NCBI GenBank assembly: GCA_034509755.1
Contig: CM067550.1
Location: 1,047,001 to 1,111,000 of the forward strand
From: Anisodus tanguticus
Lineage: Eukaryota; Streptophyta; Magnoliopsida; Solanales; Solanaceae
Reading direction: 5' to 3'
DNA: 64,000 nucleotides
Position numbers and translations under genes: made by a program. This document shows positions 1-10,516 of this stretch, one piece after another. How positions within the stretch are numbered: the first letter of the stretch is position 1; every line of letters starts with the position of its first letter. The notes under the pieces are model-generated. The model was not told where the DNA came from and searched no databases. It saw only the letters and a program-made list of their open reading frames with translations.

Positions 1-395
1 CAATTTGCATCACTATATCCTTCGATCACGGCGGGATATTTGTTATAATGCAAAGCATAGTCTTGGGTGTGTTTTAAATACCCCAAGACTCGTTTCATTT
101 CCATCCAATGAGTTTGATTGGGATTACTCGTGAATCGACTCAGCTTGCTTATAGCACATGCTATATCTGGTCATGTACAATTCATAATATACATCAAACT
201 TCCCAAAACTCGTGCATAGTCCAATTGTGAGTCACTTTCATCTTTATTCTTTTGAAGTGCAAAACTTACATCAATTGGAGTCTTTACAACATTGAAATTT
301 AAATACTTAAACTTGTCAAGTACTCTTTCAATATAATGAGATCGCGATAATGCTAGACCTTGTGGAGTTTTATGAATTTCGATGCCTAAGATCAA
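1..395 (-). pseudogene. Copia-1 RT connection and start of RNase H
   Basis: The reading frame continues the Copia polymerase after the RT palm: LGIEIH, then LDYARVLGSLMYIMNCT. An in-frame TGA at 171-173 replaces the Arg codon expected before PDIACAISKLSRF. Frame resumes through TSNPNQTHW and reaches the RNase H motif GYSDAN at the left edge, whose Asp is the first catalytic residue. The rest of RNase H is outside the window. The frame is offset from the RT frame near 392-400, so a small indel separates them. Confidence 0.85.
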
Positions 396-1372
396 ATCAA
401 AGCAACTCCTAAGTCTTTCATATCAAATTTGCTAGCCAGCATACGCTTCGTAGCATTTACATCGGTAATATCTCTATTCATTATCAACATGTCATCAACA
501 TATAAACAAACAATGACTTCATGATTTGGAGTATTTTTAATGTAAACACATTTGTCACACTCATTAATCTTAAATCCATTTGCCAACATTGTTTGGTCAA
601 ATTTCGCATGCCATTGTTTGGGTGCTTGTTTAAGTCCATAAAGTGACTTAACAAGTTTGCACACTTTCCTTTCTTTACCAGGAACCACAAAGCCCTCAGT
701 TTGTTCCATGTAAATTTCTTCCTCCAATTCTCCATTTAAGAAAGCTGTCTTGACATCCATTTGATGGATTTCAAGACCATATACGGCCGCCAGTGCTACT
801 AACACCCGAATAGATGTTATTCTTGTTACCGGCGAGTATGTGTCAAAGTAATCAAGGCCTTTTTTTTGCCTATAACCTTTGACCACAAGTCTTGCCTTAT
901 ATTTGTCAATATTGCCATCAGCTTTCAGTTTCCTTTTAAAAATCCATTTTGATCCTAAAAGTTTATTTCCAGGAGGAAGATCAACCAATTCCCATGTATG
1001 GTTGTTCAAAATTGATTCAATCTCACTATTGACTGCCTCTTTCCAAAATGCTGAATCAGAAGAAGACATCGCTGCTTTAAATGTTTGAGGCTCATTTTCA
1101 AGCAAGAATGTCACAAAATCTGGTCCAAAGGAAGTAGATGTCCTTTGACGTTTGCTACGCCTTGCATCCGCTTTACTAGGTGTATTTTCCTTTGGTTCTT
1201 CCCGCGGTCGTTTAGATCTTTCACTTGACGACTCACATTCAGTTTTATAGGGATAAATGTTTTCAAAGAATTCAGCATTATCTGATTCAATTACCGTATT
1301 AACATGAATTTCGGGATTGTCCGATTTATGAACCAAAAACCGACAAGCTTTGCATAACCAATAAAAACACAA
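392..1372 (-). pseudogene. Copia-1 reverse transcriptase
   Basis: This is the RVT_2-type reverse transcriptase that copies element RNA to cDNA in virus-like particles. Seen in order: NHTWELVDLPPG, LGSKWIFKRK, YKARLVVKGYRQ, QMDVKTAFLNGELEEEIYM, SLYGLKQAPKQWH and the catalytic YVDDM (around 490-510). These match the Tnt1 type. The N-terminal stretch (ESDNAEFFENIYPYK) is the integrase C-terminal linker read in this frame, so a frameshift near 1345-1375 splits integrase from RT. The frame is lost again after MKDLGVA near 392. The catalytic core itself is uninterrupted. Confidence 0.9.
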
Positions 1373-2124
1373 TCCACAATTTTTGGTCCGATTTTTACCC
1401 TCTTAGGCAAAGAAACTTGGACCTTTGCTAAACATCCCCACACTTTGAAATATTTCAAGTTGGGTTTTCTTCCTTTCCATAGTTCATATGGAATAGATTG
1501 TGTTTTGCTGTGGGGCACCCTGTTGAGTATTCGGTTAGCTGTAAGGATAGCTTCCCCCCACAAGCTTTGCGGTAAACCGGAACTTATTAGTAATGCATTC
1601 ATCATTTCCTTTAATGTTCGATTTTTCCTTTCCGCAATCCCATTTAATTGTGGTGTGTAAGGGGCAGTAGTTTGATGAATAATTCCATATTCTAAACATA
1701 TCTCTGCAAAAGGAGATTCGTACTCTCCACCCCTATCACTTCTAATCATTTTTATCTTTTTATTCAATTGATTTTCCACTTCGTTTTTGTATTGCTTAAA
1801 TGCATCAATTGCTTCATCCTTACTATTAAGCAAATACACATAACAATATCGAGTGCAATCGTCAATAAAAGTTATAAAATACTTTTTCCCACCGCGAGAT
1901 GGTATTGACTTCATATCACATATATCTGTGTGAATTAAGTCTAAAGGATTTGAATTCCTATCAATAGACTTATATTGATGTTTAACAAACTTAGATTCAA
2001 CACAGATTTCACATTTAGATTTATTACACTCGAATTTAGGCAATACTTCTAAATTAATCAATTTTCGCAAGGTTTTGTAGTTGACATGTCCTAAACGAAC
2101 ATGCCATAAATTATTTGACTCCAA
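1291..2124 (-). pseudogene. Copia-1 integrase
   Basis: Integrase joins element cDNA to host DNA. The N-terminal HHCC zinc region is visible (LWHVRLGHVN, then CEICVESKF). The DDE core follows: HTDICDM, FIDDCTRYCYVYLL, IRSDRGGEYES, and the Glu in NGIAERKNRT. The C-terminal part reads WGCLAKVQVSLPKRVKIGPK and then FIGYAK. After GYAK the frame runs into a short spurious tail, and the true continuation is in the RT frame, so at least one indel has broken the polyprotein. All catalytic residues are present. Confidence 0.9.
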
Positions 2125-2287
2125 TAAGTAAGAAGAAGTGAATTCTTATTAATACCGTCAACAACCATTACATTGAGTTTGAAAAGGCCCTCGGTGAGGT
2201 AGCCCTTTCCTATGAACAAATCATTCTTACTTATTACAATTTTCTCACTAACCAACACACATTTAAACCCGTTTTTGACGAGTAGTC

Positions 2288-2700
2288 CTATTTGAAACTA
2301 AATTCTTCCGAATTGTTGGAACGTGCATAACATTGTTGAGAGTCGGGACCTTGCCGGAAGTCATCTTCGAAGTATCTTCCCATATCCTTCAACCTTGGCT
2401 GTTGCAGTATTTCCCATAAATAGTACCTCTTCGGGTCCAGCGGGAGCATAGGTTGCAAATGCTTCTTTTGTAGCGCAGACAAGTCGAGTGGCACCAGAAT
2501 CAAGCCACCACTCCTTTGGGTTCCCAACCAAATTGCACTCCGATAGCATTGCACACAGATCATCCATATCATCATTCTTTTCCACCATATTGGCTTGTCC
2601 TTTTCCCTTGTTCTTTTTCAGGAGACGACAATCTGGGGCTTTGTGGCCAGCTTTCCCACAATTAAAGCAGTTGCTCTTGAACTTTTTCTTGTTGTAATCC
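2288..2700 (-). pseudogene. Copia-1 gag zinc knuckle and aspartic protease
   Basis: Around 2630-2690 the minus strand encodes a CCHC nucleic-acid-binding knuckle, CFNCGKAGHKAPDC. It is followed by a Lys-rich linker and then the protease: WWLDSGATRLVCATKEAF carries the catalytic D-S-G triad, and FMGNTATAKVEGYGKI follows it. The protease frame (2361-2588) stops after GYGKILRR, before the usual C-terminal part, which is recoverable only in the overlapping frame. The domains are intact locally but the polyprotein is frameshifted. Confidence 0.85.
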
Positions 2701-3430
2701 TTCTCCTTTCCAGAATGTTCTTTTTCAGAGCAGCATCTTCAACGATGTTTGCCCCTTCAATTGGTGAAGTCTTATGGTACCTCTTCTCAGCGGTTTTGTT
2801 ATCTTCCTCGATGTTGAGACGAATCACAAGATCTTCCAACTTCATTTCCTTTCTTTTGTACTTAAGACAATTCTTGAAATCTTTCCATGAGGGCGGCAAC
2901 TTCTCAATCATTGCAGCCACTTGGAACGCTTCATTTACTACCATACCTTCAGCAATAAGGTCATGGAAGATAAGTTGAAGCTCTTGAACTTGGGTTCCAA
3001 CGGTTTTTCCATCCACCATTTTGTAGTCTTGGAATTTGGCAACCACAAACTTCTTCAAGCAAGCATCTTCAGTTTTGTACTTCTTTTCAAGTGCAGTCCA
3101 TAGTTCTTTGGAAGTCTCTACTGCACTGTAGACGTTGTACAAGTCATCTTCTAAGGCACTCAAAATGTAGCCTTTGCACAAAAAATCAGCCTGTTTCCAA
3201 GCCTCAGTAACCATGAATTGTTGGTTGTCAGGCATGTCGGCGGCAGGCACGGGAGGGTCCTCATTGGTGAACTTTTGCATACCAAGGGTGGTAAGCCAAA
3301 AGAACATTCTTTGCTGCCATCCTTTAAAGTTGGCACCGGTGAACTTCGCAGTTTCTCGGCCTAGGTGGCACGGTACGTGTTGTAGGAGTAACCGCCGGTG
3401 CGTATTTGCGAGAGGTAGTTCCAGTCTCAA
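2618..3430 (-). pseudogene. Copia-1 gag capsid region
   Basis: A 270-residue frame of UBN2/gag type, the particle-forming part of a Copia polyprotein. Diagnostic stretches are FTGANFKGWQQRMFFWLTTL near the N-terminus, SKELWTALEKKYKTED, KLPPSWKDFKNCLKYKRKEM and LEDLVIRLNIEE. The frame drifts off the zinc-knuckle frame near 2700 (IVGKLATKPQIVVS is the other-frame reading of the knuckle), so gag and protease are no longer joined. The true start may lie slightly upstream near 3437, where the minus strand has an ATG before AIETG. Confidence 0.88.
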
Positions 3431-3513
3431 TTGCCATTATTCGTTTGTCACTGTCAAATTGACAAACTGTTTTAGTTAAAACCCGAATAGCAATTCAATC
3501 ACAGACTTAAACG

Positions 3514-3803
3514 ATGAAGATTTTATTTCTTCAAATCGTAGTATAATTATGAAACTTTAGTTTTCCAACGAAGTTTTTATATCTTCGAGTCAGAATACTA
3601 ATATTCATATGGAATAGAAAACTACACAAGTTTTAATCTCCAAACCAGAATACAGCAACAATGAAGTTTTTAAGTTCTTCAAATCGTTGTACAAGTATGA
3701 ACTTTAATATTCCAATGAAATTTTTATGTCTTCACGTCAGAATATGAAATTTCATACGGAGTAGAAAACCACACATGTTTTAGTCTCCAAAACAGAATAC
3801 AGA
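3514..3803. repeat. Two-copy tandem repeat in the Copia-1 leader (about 145 bp unit)
   Basis: Positions 3514-3660 and 3661-3803 align along their length. Both start ATGAAG, pass through TTCTTCAAATCGT and TCAGAATA, and end near CAGAATACAG. Copies differ by scattered substitutions and small indels. It lies between gag and the inferred transcription start. Confidence 0.85.
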
Positions 3804-4673
3804 TTAATCTAAAAATATAATTTCCTTAAGATTGTTATTAATCTGTATTCCAAAAAAACCAGTAAATAATAATAACTGAATATAAACAGAATCAGTGTTG
3901 AAAAATAAGAATAATTTTTCAGAATATAATCGAGCCCACTTAGTTCAAAGTGTGTCCTTAAGAAAATTATTCCCCTCACAAGTACTCGAGGTTGATGGAA
4001 TATCCCCTCCCAGGATAGAACGATTATCTTACCAGAATAGTAGTACTCCAAATTCAGGTAGCGGCGAACCACTCAACGGCAGTATATCACAGAGAATTTA
4101 TTTGTGCAGAAGAAGAAGACGTTTGTATTGTTAAGAAAATTCGTAAGTAAAATTCTGAGGAATCAAACGAATTTATAGCCATGGAAGTACTGTTTCTGAA
4201 GGTTTGCAACCTTTCTGAACAACCACTGAAAACTGGTGGGAAATTTAAATAAGAAAAAGAAATCGGGTCGCGGGTCAGGGTCACTAACGGGTAGGATTGG
4301 ATAAGTTAATTAATTTAATTAAATAATAATTAATTAAATAATTAAAAATTAAAGAAAATTTGTTCCAAAAAGATTATCAATCAATCAGTTGACCAAATCC
4401 GAGGCCGAGCCCGAGCCCGAGCCGAAGCCGAAGCCGAAGCCGAGCGAGCGACAACGGCGGCGCGAGGGGTCCTTGCCCCCTCAACCCTTTTACTGACAAG
4501 AAGGAGTAATTCTACTTATAAGTAGAAGAACTTTTCTTTCCACTACCGATGTGGGACAAATGCTTATTTTATAAAGCAAGAGGGAACTCCCACTTTTCTT
4601 TCCACTACCGATGTGGGACAACTCCCACTTTTCTTTCCAATCATTTCTCATTCACCAATATCAATACCCAACA
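3804..4673 (-). promoter_or_regulatory. Copia-1 LTR/leader with TATA box
   Basis: On the minus strand a TATA motif (GGCTATAAATTCG, 4166-4178) precedes an unstructured leader, consistent with an LTR promoter. The outer LTR end is TGTTGGG at 4673. Two direct copies of a module containing CTACCGATGTGGGACA lie at about 4535-4636. Where the LTR ends and the leader begins could not be fixed. Confidence 0.6.
4397..4450. repeat. GAGCCC/GAAGCC hexanucleotide repeat
   Basis: A GC-rich run of hexanucleotides (GAGCCC then GAAGCC) inside an AT-rich LTR. Confidence 0.85.
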
Positions 4674-5143
4674 ATTGGTACCCGGCGGGATCGGTACCCG
4701 GCGGGACTGGCGGGTTCCGCTGATGTCCCGTCCCGGTCCTGTCGGATAAGGGTATTATCGGGTCGGGATCGGGGTTTTTTGTTTTTTTTTTTGTTTTTTT
4801 TACCAGTTAATTTAAGAAAATAACATATATATAAACAACTCAATAATTGAACAAGATAGTGTAATAAAAACATATCAAGACTGTTTTTATGTCTCTTATA
4901 TTATTTAATAGAAATATAATTTTTTTGTAATACAATTTCAAAATTGCAACTTTGTGGTGTTGAAAGTTGCAAATAACATAGTAAAATTACAATTAAAAAA
5001 ATTACATATGTAAAAACACCTTTTCTAGTTTCTTTATAATTTCTTGCGGTTCTTCGATTGAAATTGGTATTTGTTGGTCAAATTGCTCGACGTCGCTTCC
5101 ACATCCGTCGGATAAGATATCGTTGTAGTTTTCGTCTTCTTCT

Positions 5144-7250
5144 TCATTGATCTCCGGTTAACCTCACCTTCTCCGCTCCACTCGTATTCAATCTCTGAAT
5201 AAACTGTAATCTCCAATCCAAGCTGTCTCCCGCTAATGAGTGTCTGTGCTCTTCTATTTGAAATTTGCCGGTTGAAAAAGCGCTTTCAGACGTTGTTGAT
5301 AACGCTTGAATGTTCAACACATCGCGGGCCATCTTTGACAGTGTCGGAAATGTCTTCTCATTCTCCCTCCAATATTTCAGCAAGTCTTCACGTCCTTCTT
5401 CATTGAGAACTGCTTGGTACGGTACAACACCCTGCAAAACAAAAACATCAAACTCGCTAATTTGATAAAAATATCAAACTCGCTAATTTGATAAAAACAT
5501 CAAACTCGCTAATTTGATAAAAAAACATCAAACTCGCTAATTTGATTAGTAGTGGTACCACCACACATTCTATTTCTAAGGCTTTCAATACTAGCCGCAG
5601 AAACAACACGTCTTTTCTGAGGTTGTGTTGAAGAAGAAGATGGTATGGAAGTCGGTTGGTTGCTAGCACTTTATTGTTAGTAATGCGTATACACTTTTTT
5701 GCTTTCATCCTGTATGCTAGACAACGTTTCTTCTTTAGTTTGTTCCATAGGTGGTGGGTCATTTGAATTTTTTGGAGTTGGAGGTGGAAGTACAACTATG
5801 CAATCATAAATAGTTTCAATAAGTGTTTTACAACCGTCTATTTTAATAGTCGGATTTAATATAACACCAATAATATAAATAGTGGGAATAGGAATAATTA
5901 TTTTTTAAATTTGATAAACATTTTTTTAGTAGGTGCCTTATAAGCTGATTTTCCATATATTCACTAAGTAATAAAAATATTAGAGCTATATAAAATAACA
6001 TAGTTGAAATAGTAGGATAATGTATACCGAAAAATTTGTTTGTCGCTTGAAAAAAATTCTCTAGAAATACAATAAGTTCTGAATTTTTTCCCCATCGTTA
6101 TCTACAACCATATCAGTTGGATTTCGATTATGAGCGTTAAAAAATAAAGTTATAGGTCTTCTATAATCATAAGAAACAAGTAGTTGCTCGTATAAAGAAT
6201 CCCACAATGATTTGGAAAAGATGAAGATAAAATAGCTTTTAAAATTCTAATAACATAATTATTAGAAGAAACCTTATCTAATGTAATAGTCATAATTTTA
6301 TCAGTTATGCCATAATAATCGCAAACTGAATAAATATTTTCTGAAATAAAAGTACCAGTGTGCCTATCATCTATATATTTATACGCTAAAATACGTTTTT
6401 GCATAGACCATTTATAATCTATTCAATGACATGTTACCGTTAAATGCCTATATCAGACGTGATAGATATTTTATTAGGAAAATGATACAAGGAATAACGT
6501 AAATACTGTTGATATTCATGCGAAAATTTAAATACATCTCTTCTAACAGTTGATCTAGAAAAATCGTTAAAAGCAGAATTATACATATCTCTTATGTAAT
6601 GAATAAAACCAGGAGATGAAGAAAATGAAAAAGACAAACCCTCTACCGCAACTAATTTTGCTATTGTTTCCTTATCTCTATGTTTATCGTATTTAGGGCC
6701 TACAATTCCCCCCGTCATAGGGTTAATTTGACCATGTACTTGGTCCGGGACAAGGCATTGGCACACCCGATTTTTCAGCCAGGTATTGGTCCCACCTAGC
6801 TTTGTGAAACCCTTATACGTGTCTCAATAAACCTCCCGTCCCACCCTGGCCTTTTCCCATTTAAAATTTATAAACATTTTTACAAATTTGACATCTAACT
6901 ACTTGATTATCTTCGTCCATATCAAAAAAATTTCATGCATCTGATTTTAATTTTCGTTTTATTGGGCCTCATCTCATACTAGGGGGAATATGAGGCATTC
7001 TAGTTGGAGGTGCACTAGTGGGTGTGTCATCTAGATTAGTGAGTGTGTCATCTAGATTATCTTCTAAATTAAAGTCTTGTTGAGTTTTAGAAAATATCTC
7101 CTCGTCCAAATCTAATGGTATTTCAGGAAAAAATACAGTATCAACCAAATCATTTTGTCTAGAAATAGGATGACTAGAAGAAGTACCCCTGCCCTTGTTA
7201 CCCCTACTAGAAGAAGCCCGACCCTTAAACATACCTCTAAATTCTTCCAT
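5144..7250 (-). pseudogene. hAT-1 transposase (BED finger, hAT dimerisation domain)
   Basis: The start codon at 7250 opens a low-complexity N-terminus (MEEFRGMFKGRASSSRGNKG). Around 6800-6950 a BED-type zinc finger is recognisable: VVRCQICKN followed by GGTGGLLRHV and a His, but with in-frame stops. Middle fragments (6440-6766, 6150-6404) correspond to the RNase H-like core. The C-terminal hATC dimerisation domain is well kept at 5144-5437: LLKYWRENEKTFPTLSKMAR, then TSESAFSTGKFQIEEHRHSL. In-frame stops and shifts throughout exclude activity. It resembles the Ac/RICESLEEPER group. An intron probably precedes the hATC exon, as the hAT-2 copy shows TTTTGCAG directly before GGTTTTGTACC. Confidence 0.88.
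5445..5546. repeat. Four-copy 27-bp tandem repeat at the hAT-1 intron edge
   Basis: The unit CATCAAACTCGCTAATTTGA plus an A-rich spacer occurs four times. The corresponding place in hAT-2 (about 20830) has one copy, so the expansion is specific to hAT-1. Confidence 0.9.
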
Positions 7251-7846
7251 TTTAATTATGCTAATAAATAGTTAAAGATAATGAAATTAAGTGCGCTAAT
7301 TAAAATAAACAAACAATAATAATTTAATGAAGGAACGAATGTACCAAATGCCGACGTAACGTTGACGTGTAGTCGAGAGGTTGAAAATTGAAACTTTACT
7401 GGATGGATGATCCTCAAGCTAGTTGCCAACTTCACTCCCAAATGAATAAATAAAATTGAATATTTAGTAGACAATGTAGACTTGTAGAGAGATAGATTGA
7501 GAGATTAGAGAGATTGTAGGAAGATTTGTGAGAAAGATGAAGAGAAAATGAAGTATTTATAGTTGGAAAATTGGGTTAAAGTGTAAATATAATAACTTAG
7601 AGGTTAAAAATAAATATTAAGGGGTAGGGGGAGGCCAAAAATGGCCGTTGCACAACGACCAAAATATAAAATAATTGTTGTGCAACAGTTATTTTGTGCA
7701 AAGGGGAGGTTTCGGGCGGGAAGGGCTATCGAGACTGGGGCGGGCCGGGCCGGAGTCCTGTCCCGGTTCGAATCCCGTTACCGTTTTTTTTAAGCGGGGT
7801 AGGGGCGGATCGGGACCGGGCCGACCCACCCCGTTGGCCAGCTTTA

Positions 7847-8146
7847 GAAAAGAGTAGGTAAAGAAAAATGAGAGAAATGGAGTTATTACCCTATAGCCTT
7901 TTCGATTGCGTAATTCTTAGGATCTTGCACTTCCCTTTTTCTTCCTTGTTCATTTACTTGATGCAGTGCCTAAGCAGAAATGTTCCTGGACAAAAAATCG
8001 AATTGTTGCAAAAAGAAAGAGAAGACAGATATTGTGTTTTGTCTTGTGATTTCTATAAGATTGCTGGCTATTTGTTTCTAATTATTTACTACCTTGTTTA
8101 GTCTTCTTCAAGTAAATTCATGTGTAACTTTGATGTACCTTTGCAG
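7847..8146 (+). other. Flank/intron upstream of the DEAH9-like exons
   Basis: No helicase exon was recognised here. It ends in a good acceptor (CCTTTGCAG, 8138-8146). The stretch 7990-8036 recurs almost unchanged at 16870-16917. An open frame from 7868 looks like intron read-through rather than a gene. Confidence 0.5.
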
Positions 8147-8823
8147 GGTGACCATGTCACATTCTTAAATGTGTATAAAGGATTCATCAAGTCTAATAAA
8201 TCTTCAAAGTGGTGTCACGAGAATTTTATAAATTATCATGCCATGGTAAGTTCTAATCCAGCTTCCATAGGAATCATTTTGGATGGCTCTACCTTTATTT
8301 TTTTTTTTAATTTTTTTTATAGTTTTTGCAGTGTGGGGGTTTTGGAGGTCCTCTTGTGACATCGTTGATGTTTTCCCTTTACGTTTATATGCAGAGAAAA
8401 GTAATTGAAGTTAGGGAACAACTGAAAAGGATTACATAGCGGTTGGGCATAGGATTGAAATCTTGTGAAGGGGATATTCAGGTTAACTTAAGATTTATTC
8501 CTAGGCTTAGCAATTGTTGAGCCTCTTTCTTAGAGCAGCATAATTATATTTTTAAATTTGTTTAAAAATTCTTGTGGGACAATATTTTCTGTGGATGAAG
8601 AGCTTATGATGTAATAGGCGTAACTAAATTTAGCCATTTTGCAGGCAGTAAGGAAGGCAATTGCGGCAGTTTTTTTTGCAAATGCGGCCCGTTTAGAAGT
8701 GAGTATGAATTTTGGTACATGTAGTTAATTACTTAATTTTGTCTGAAAAGGCACATTCTTTCCATTTCTGCGTTATTTTTCTGATAACGTCTGTTGCTTG
8801 TCTTTGAAAGAGCCATTCAGTCA

Positions 8824-9265
8824 CAATGGGATGTACAAGACTGTCAGAACTTCGCAAGAAGTTTATATTCATTCTTTTTTTTTTTTTTTTATAATCCAGG
8901 TTTCCAGGCTTGCGTAGTCCTCCGGGGCATAGTCCAGTGGCAAAGCCTGGGCGCTATAAGGCGCTCTGGCATGGGACAACGTGGGTTCGATTCCCCGCAA
9001 GCACGAAGAAATTCTGCATGTTGGAGAATTTGACCTTGTCTTATTGATCAGTTGTACGCTTCCAGAAAAAACTGACCACAGGAGCACATCCCGCGATTTA
9101 CCTGGTAATAGTGTTGAAGGACCGGTGCTATTACCTCCAGGACGTCTGGGTAAACCAGTGAAGTAGTCAGGCGCAAGCCTAGAAACCTGGATTATCAAAA
9201 AAAAAAGAAAAAAAGAATGAATATAAACTTCTTGCGAAGTTCTGACAGTCTTGTACATCCCATTG
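8824..9265. repeat. Perfect 51-bp inverted repeat of helicase exon flanking a SINE
   Basis: Positions 8824-8874 (starting CAATGGGATGTACAAGACTG) are exactly the reverse complement of 9215-9265. Inside these arms, 8891-8914 (a copy of the SINE 3' end on the opposite strand) mirrors 9172-9195 with one mismatch, and poly-T mirrors an A-rich run. The whole block can fold into a long hairpin with about 257 bp in the loop. Confidence 0.95.
8915..9214 (+). mobile_element. tRNA-derived SINE inside the helicase exon
   Basis: The head near 8922 has pol III promoter boxes: A-box-like TAGTCCAGTGG and a perfect-looking B box GGTTCGATTCC (about 8986-8996). The body contains CATCCCGCGATTTACCTGG and CCAGGACGTCTGGGTAA, and the 3' end reads AAACCTGGATTAT before an A-rich tail. 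The same body and 3' end occur on the minus strand at 55469-55904, so they are one family. Instead of a direct target duplication it is flanked by an inverted one. Confidence 0.85.
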
Positions 9266-9539
9266 TCATCTGTGTTGTTCAGGTATATCCCTTTTCACAT
9301 TTTGTTAGTCTCAAATAAAAATAGGGAGACATAAAATTAGTTGAGTAGAAGCGTATTACATCACTTACATGTTCAAGTTTGTAACGTGCTTTCTCAAATT
9401 TAACAGGGTCAACCCGAAATTTATTGTGTACCATTCTCTTGTTTCAACGGATCGTCAGTACATGCGAAATGTCATTACTATTGATCCTTCTTGGCTGATG
9501 GAGGCTGCACCACATTTTTTACCAGAAGCAGCTGCATAG

Positions 9540-9975
9540 TTCTGTTCCTCAATGATACAAAATTTTCTTGGATGCTCCTTGGCAGCCTCTTTTTGGTTTG
9601 GATAATTTGTGGAGTCATCATTTGTAAACCTTTTTAAATACACTAACAACTCCTTGTAAATAATGGTGGAGCTATGTAGACGCAAGGGAGGACAATTAAA
9701 CACCTTTCGTTTGAAAATTATAGTGTATATAGGTCAAATAGTACTTTCTGTACATCATATTGTAACACTCTTGAATATTCTTAATGAAATTGCTCGATAT
9801 GCATTGTACTGTTCTAGGCAAAACTGATAAGTAGCTTAGAATAGAAAGACTATTCATATATCTTCCCTTCATTCTCACTCACACTAATACGAGTACAACA
9901 ATATTGTTCTTTCGGGGATATTCGATAAAATTAATACGGCACAGAGAAAATTAAGTACAACAACAATACAACATT
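9540..9975 (+). other. 3' flank of the helicase pseudogene
   Basis: AT-rich sequence after the pseudogene stop, probably former 3' UTR and intergenic DNA. No further gene or repeat family was recognised. Viral sequence begins at about 9976. Confidence 0.5.
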
Positions 9976-10056
9976 GTCTTGAGAACAACTATATACAGTA
10001 TTAAATTTTCTTTTATGTCTTGAGAACAACTATATACAGTATTAAATTTTCTTTTA
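9976..10056. repeat. Two-copy direct repeat of about 38 bp
   Basis: TTGAGAACAACTATATACAG followed by TATTAAATTTTCTTTTA occurs twice, at about 9979-10015 and 10019-10056. The second copy lies in the movement-protein-like frame, so it is probably a junction duplication at the viral edge. Confidence 0.9.
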
Positions 10057-10498
10057 TTATTGATATTAAAGCATCTTGTAAATTTTCTAATATTCTACCA
10101 TCTAATATGTATATTTGTACAAGTGTATCTATGTTTTTCTGAAAATATGTTTTTATAGTAAATTCTACTCCTCTATATCTTTTTGCTTCTTTAGTAGATA
10201 ATTTTGACAACTCTCTTTTACTTCATCTGTTATCAAGTTTATTTTTGTTCTTCCGTTTACACTTCTTGTGTCTATTATATTTTCATGCTTTTGTACTATA
10301 TATCTAATTTCTTTATTTCTTTCAAACCATTTTGTTTTAAATATTTTCTTAATAGATAGTTCTTTTTCATCTTGTATTTTCTGATACGTTTACGGTTTAA
10401 AGCTTAATGTTTGTGTTATTCCTCCTTCATATGTATTCATTTGATAATATGTTTCTCTAGAATCTTCTACTATCTCTTTTCCTTTATCGATATTTTAA
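10013..10498 (-). pseudogene. Movement-protein-like frame of the endogenous pararetrovirus
   Basis: Downstream of the two small viral ORFs a frame is readable in two parts separated by an internal stop and a frameshift near 10205. The second part contains the pattern L-D-G-R followed by an amphipathic stretch, reminiscent of the conserved Asp region of 30K-superfamily movement proteins. The assignment is by pattern only. It is truncated at the viral edge near 9976 and cannot yield a full protein. Confidence 0.5.
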
Positions 10499-10516
10499 TA
10501 GGTTGATGTACTTATA

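Larger units (their letters stand above)
1..4673 (-). mobile_element. Copia-1, Ty1/Copia LTR retrotransposon, partial
   Basis: Read on the minus strand, the order is LTR/leader, gag, protease, integrase, RT, RNase H, which is the Ty1/Copia order. The 5' LTR edge is placed at 4673, where the minus strand starts TGTTGGGTATTG. The 3' LTR lies beyond the left edge of the window. No clear tRNA-iMet primer site was found between LTR and gag, so the inner LTR edge is open. Frameshifts and stops show it is not autonomous. It abuts the 3' part of hAT-1, so it probably inserted into or truncated that element. Confidence 0.93.
4674..7846 (-). mobile_element. hAT-1, hAT-superfamily DNA transposon, 3' end incomplete
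   Basis: The minus-strand start (right edge near 7846) is a GC-rich arm rich in GGGTCGGCCCGG, followed by a 5' leader and a broken transposase. The same leader and coding sequence occurs on the plus strand at 18191-20899, which defines a family. The left edge is also GC-rich (4680-4780, CCGGCGGGATCGG repeats) but does not clearly mirror the right arm and is cut by the Copia-1 LTR. No 8-bp target duplication could be matched. Confidence 0.85.
8147..9539 (+). pseudogene. DEAH-box RNA helicase (DEAH9/DHX35-like), 3' exons, broken
   Basis: Five C-terminal exons with consensus splice sites are readable: 8147-8245 (GDHVTFLNVYKGFIKSNKSS, then KWCHENF), 8395-8481 (RKVIEVREQLKRI), 8645-8698 (AVRKAIAAVFFANAARLE), about 8813-8874 (MYKTVRTSQEVYIHS) and 9407-9539 (VYHSLVSTDRQYMRN, then IDPSWLMEAAPHF, stop at 9537-9539). 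They match the helicase-associated and OB-fold domains of the DEAH9/DHX35 splicing-factor group better than Prp2, Prp16 or Prp22, judged from family memory. A TAG at 8437-8439 sits where Gln is expected, and the fourth exon is cut by a SINE. The helicase core is absent upstream. This is a truncated duplicate, not the functional gene. Confidence 0.85.

Noticed and set aside
7868..8101. 77-codon plus-strand frame before the helicase exons
   Set aside because: It lies in the presumed intron, has no similarity I recognise and ends shortly before a good acceptor.
8940..9000. Possible tRNA gene
   Set aside because: A and B boxes are present but there is no foldable acceptor stem. A SINE 3' body and A tail follow, so it is a SINE head.
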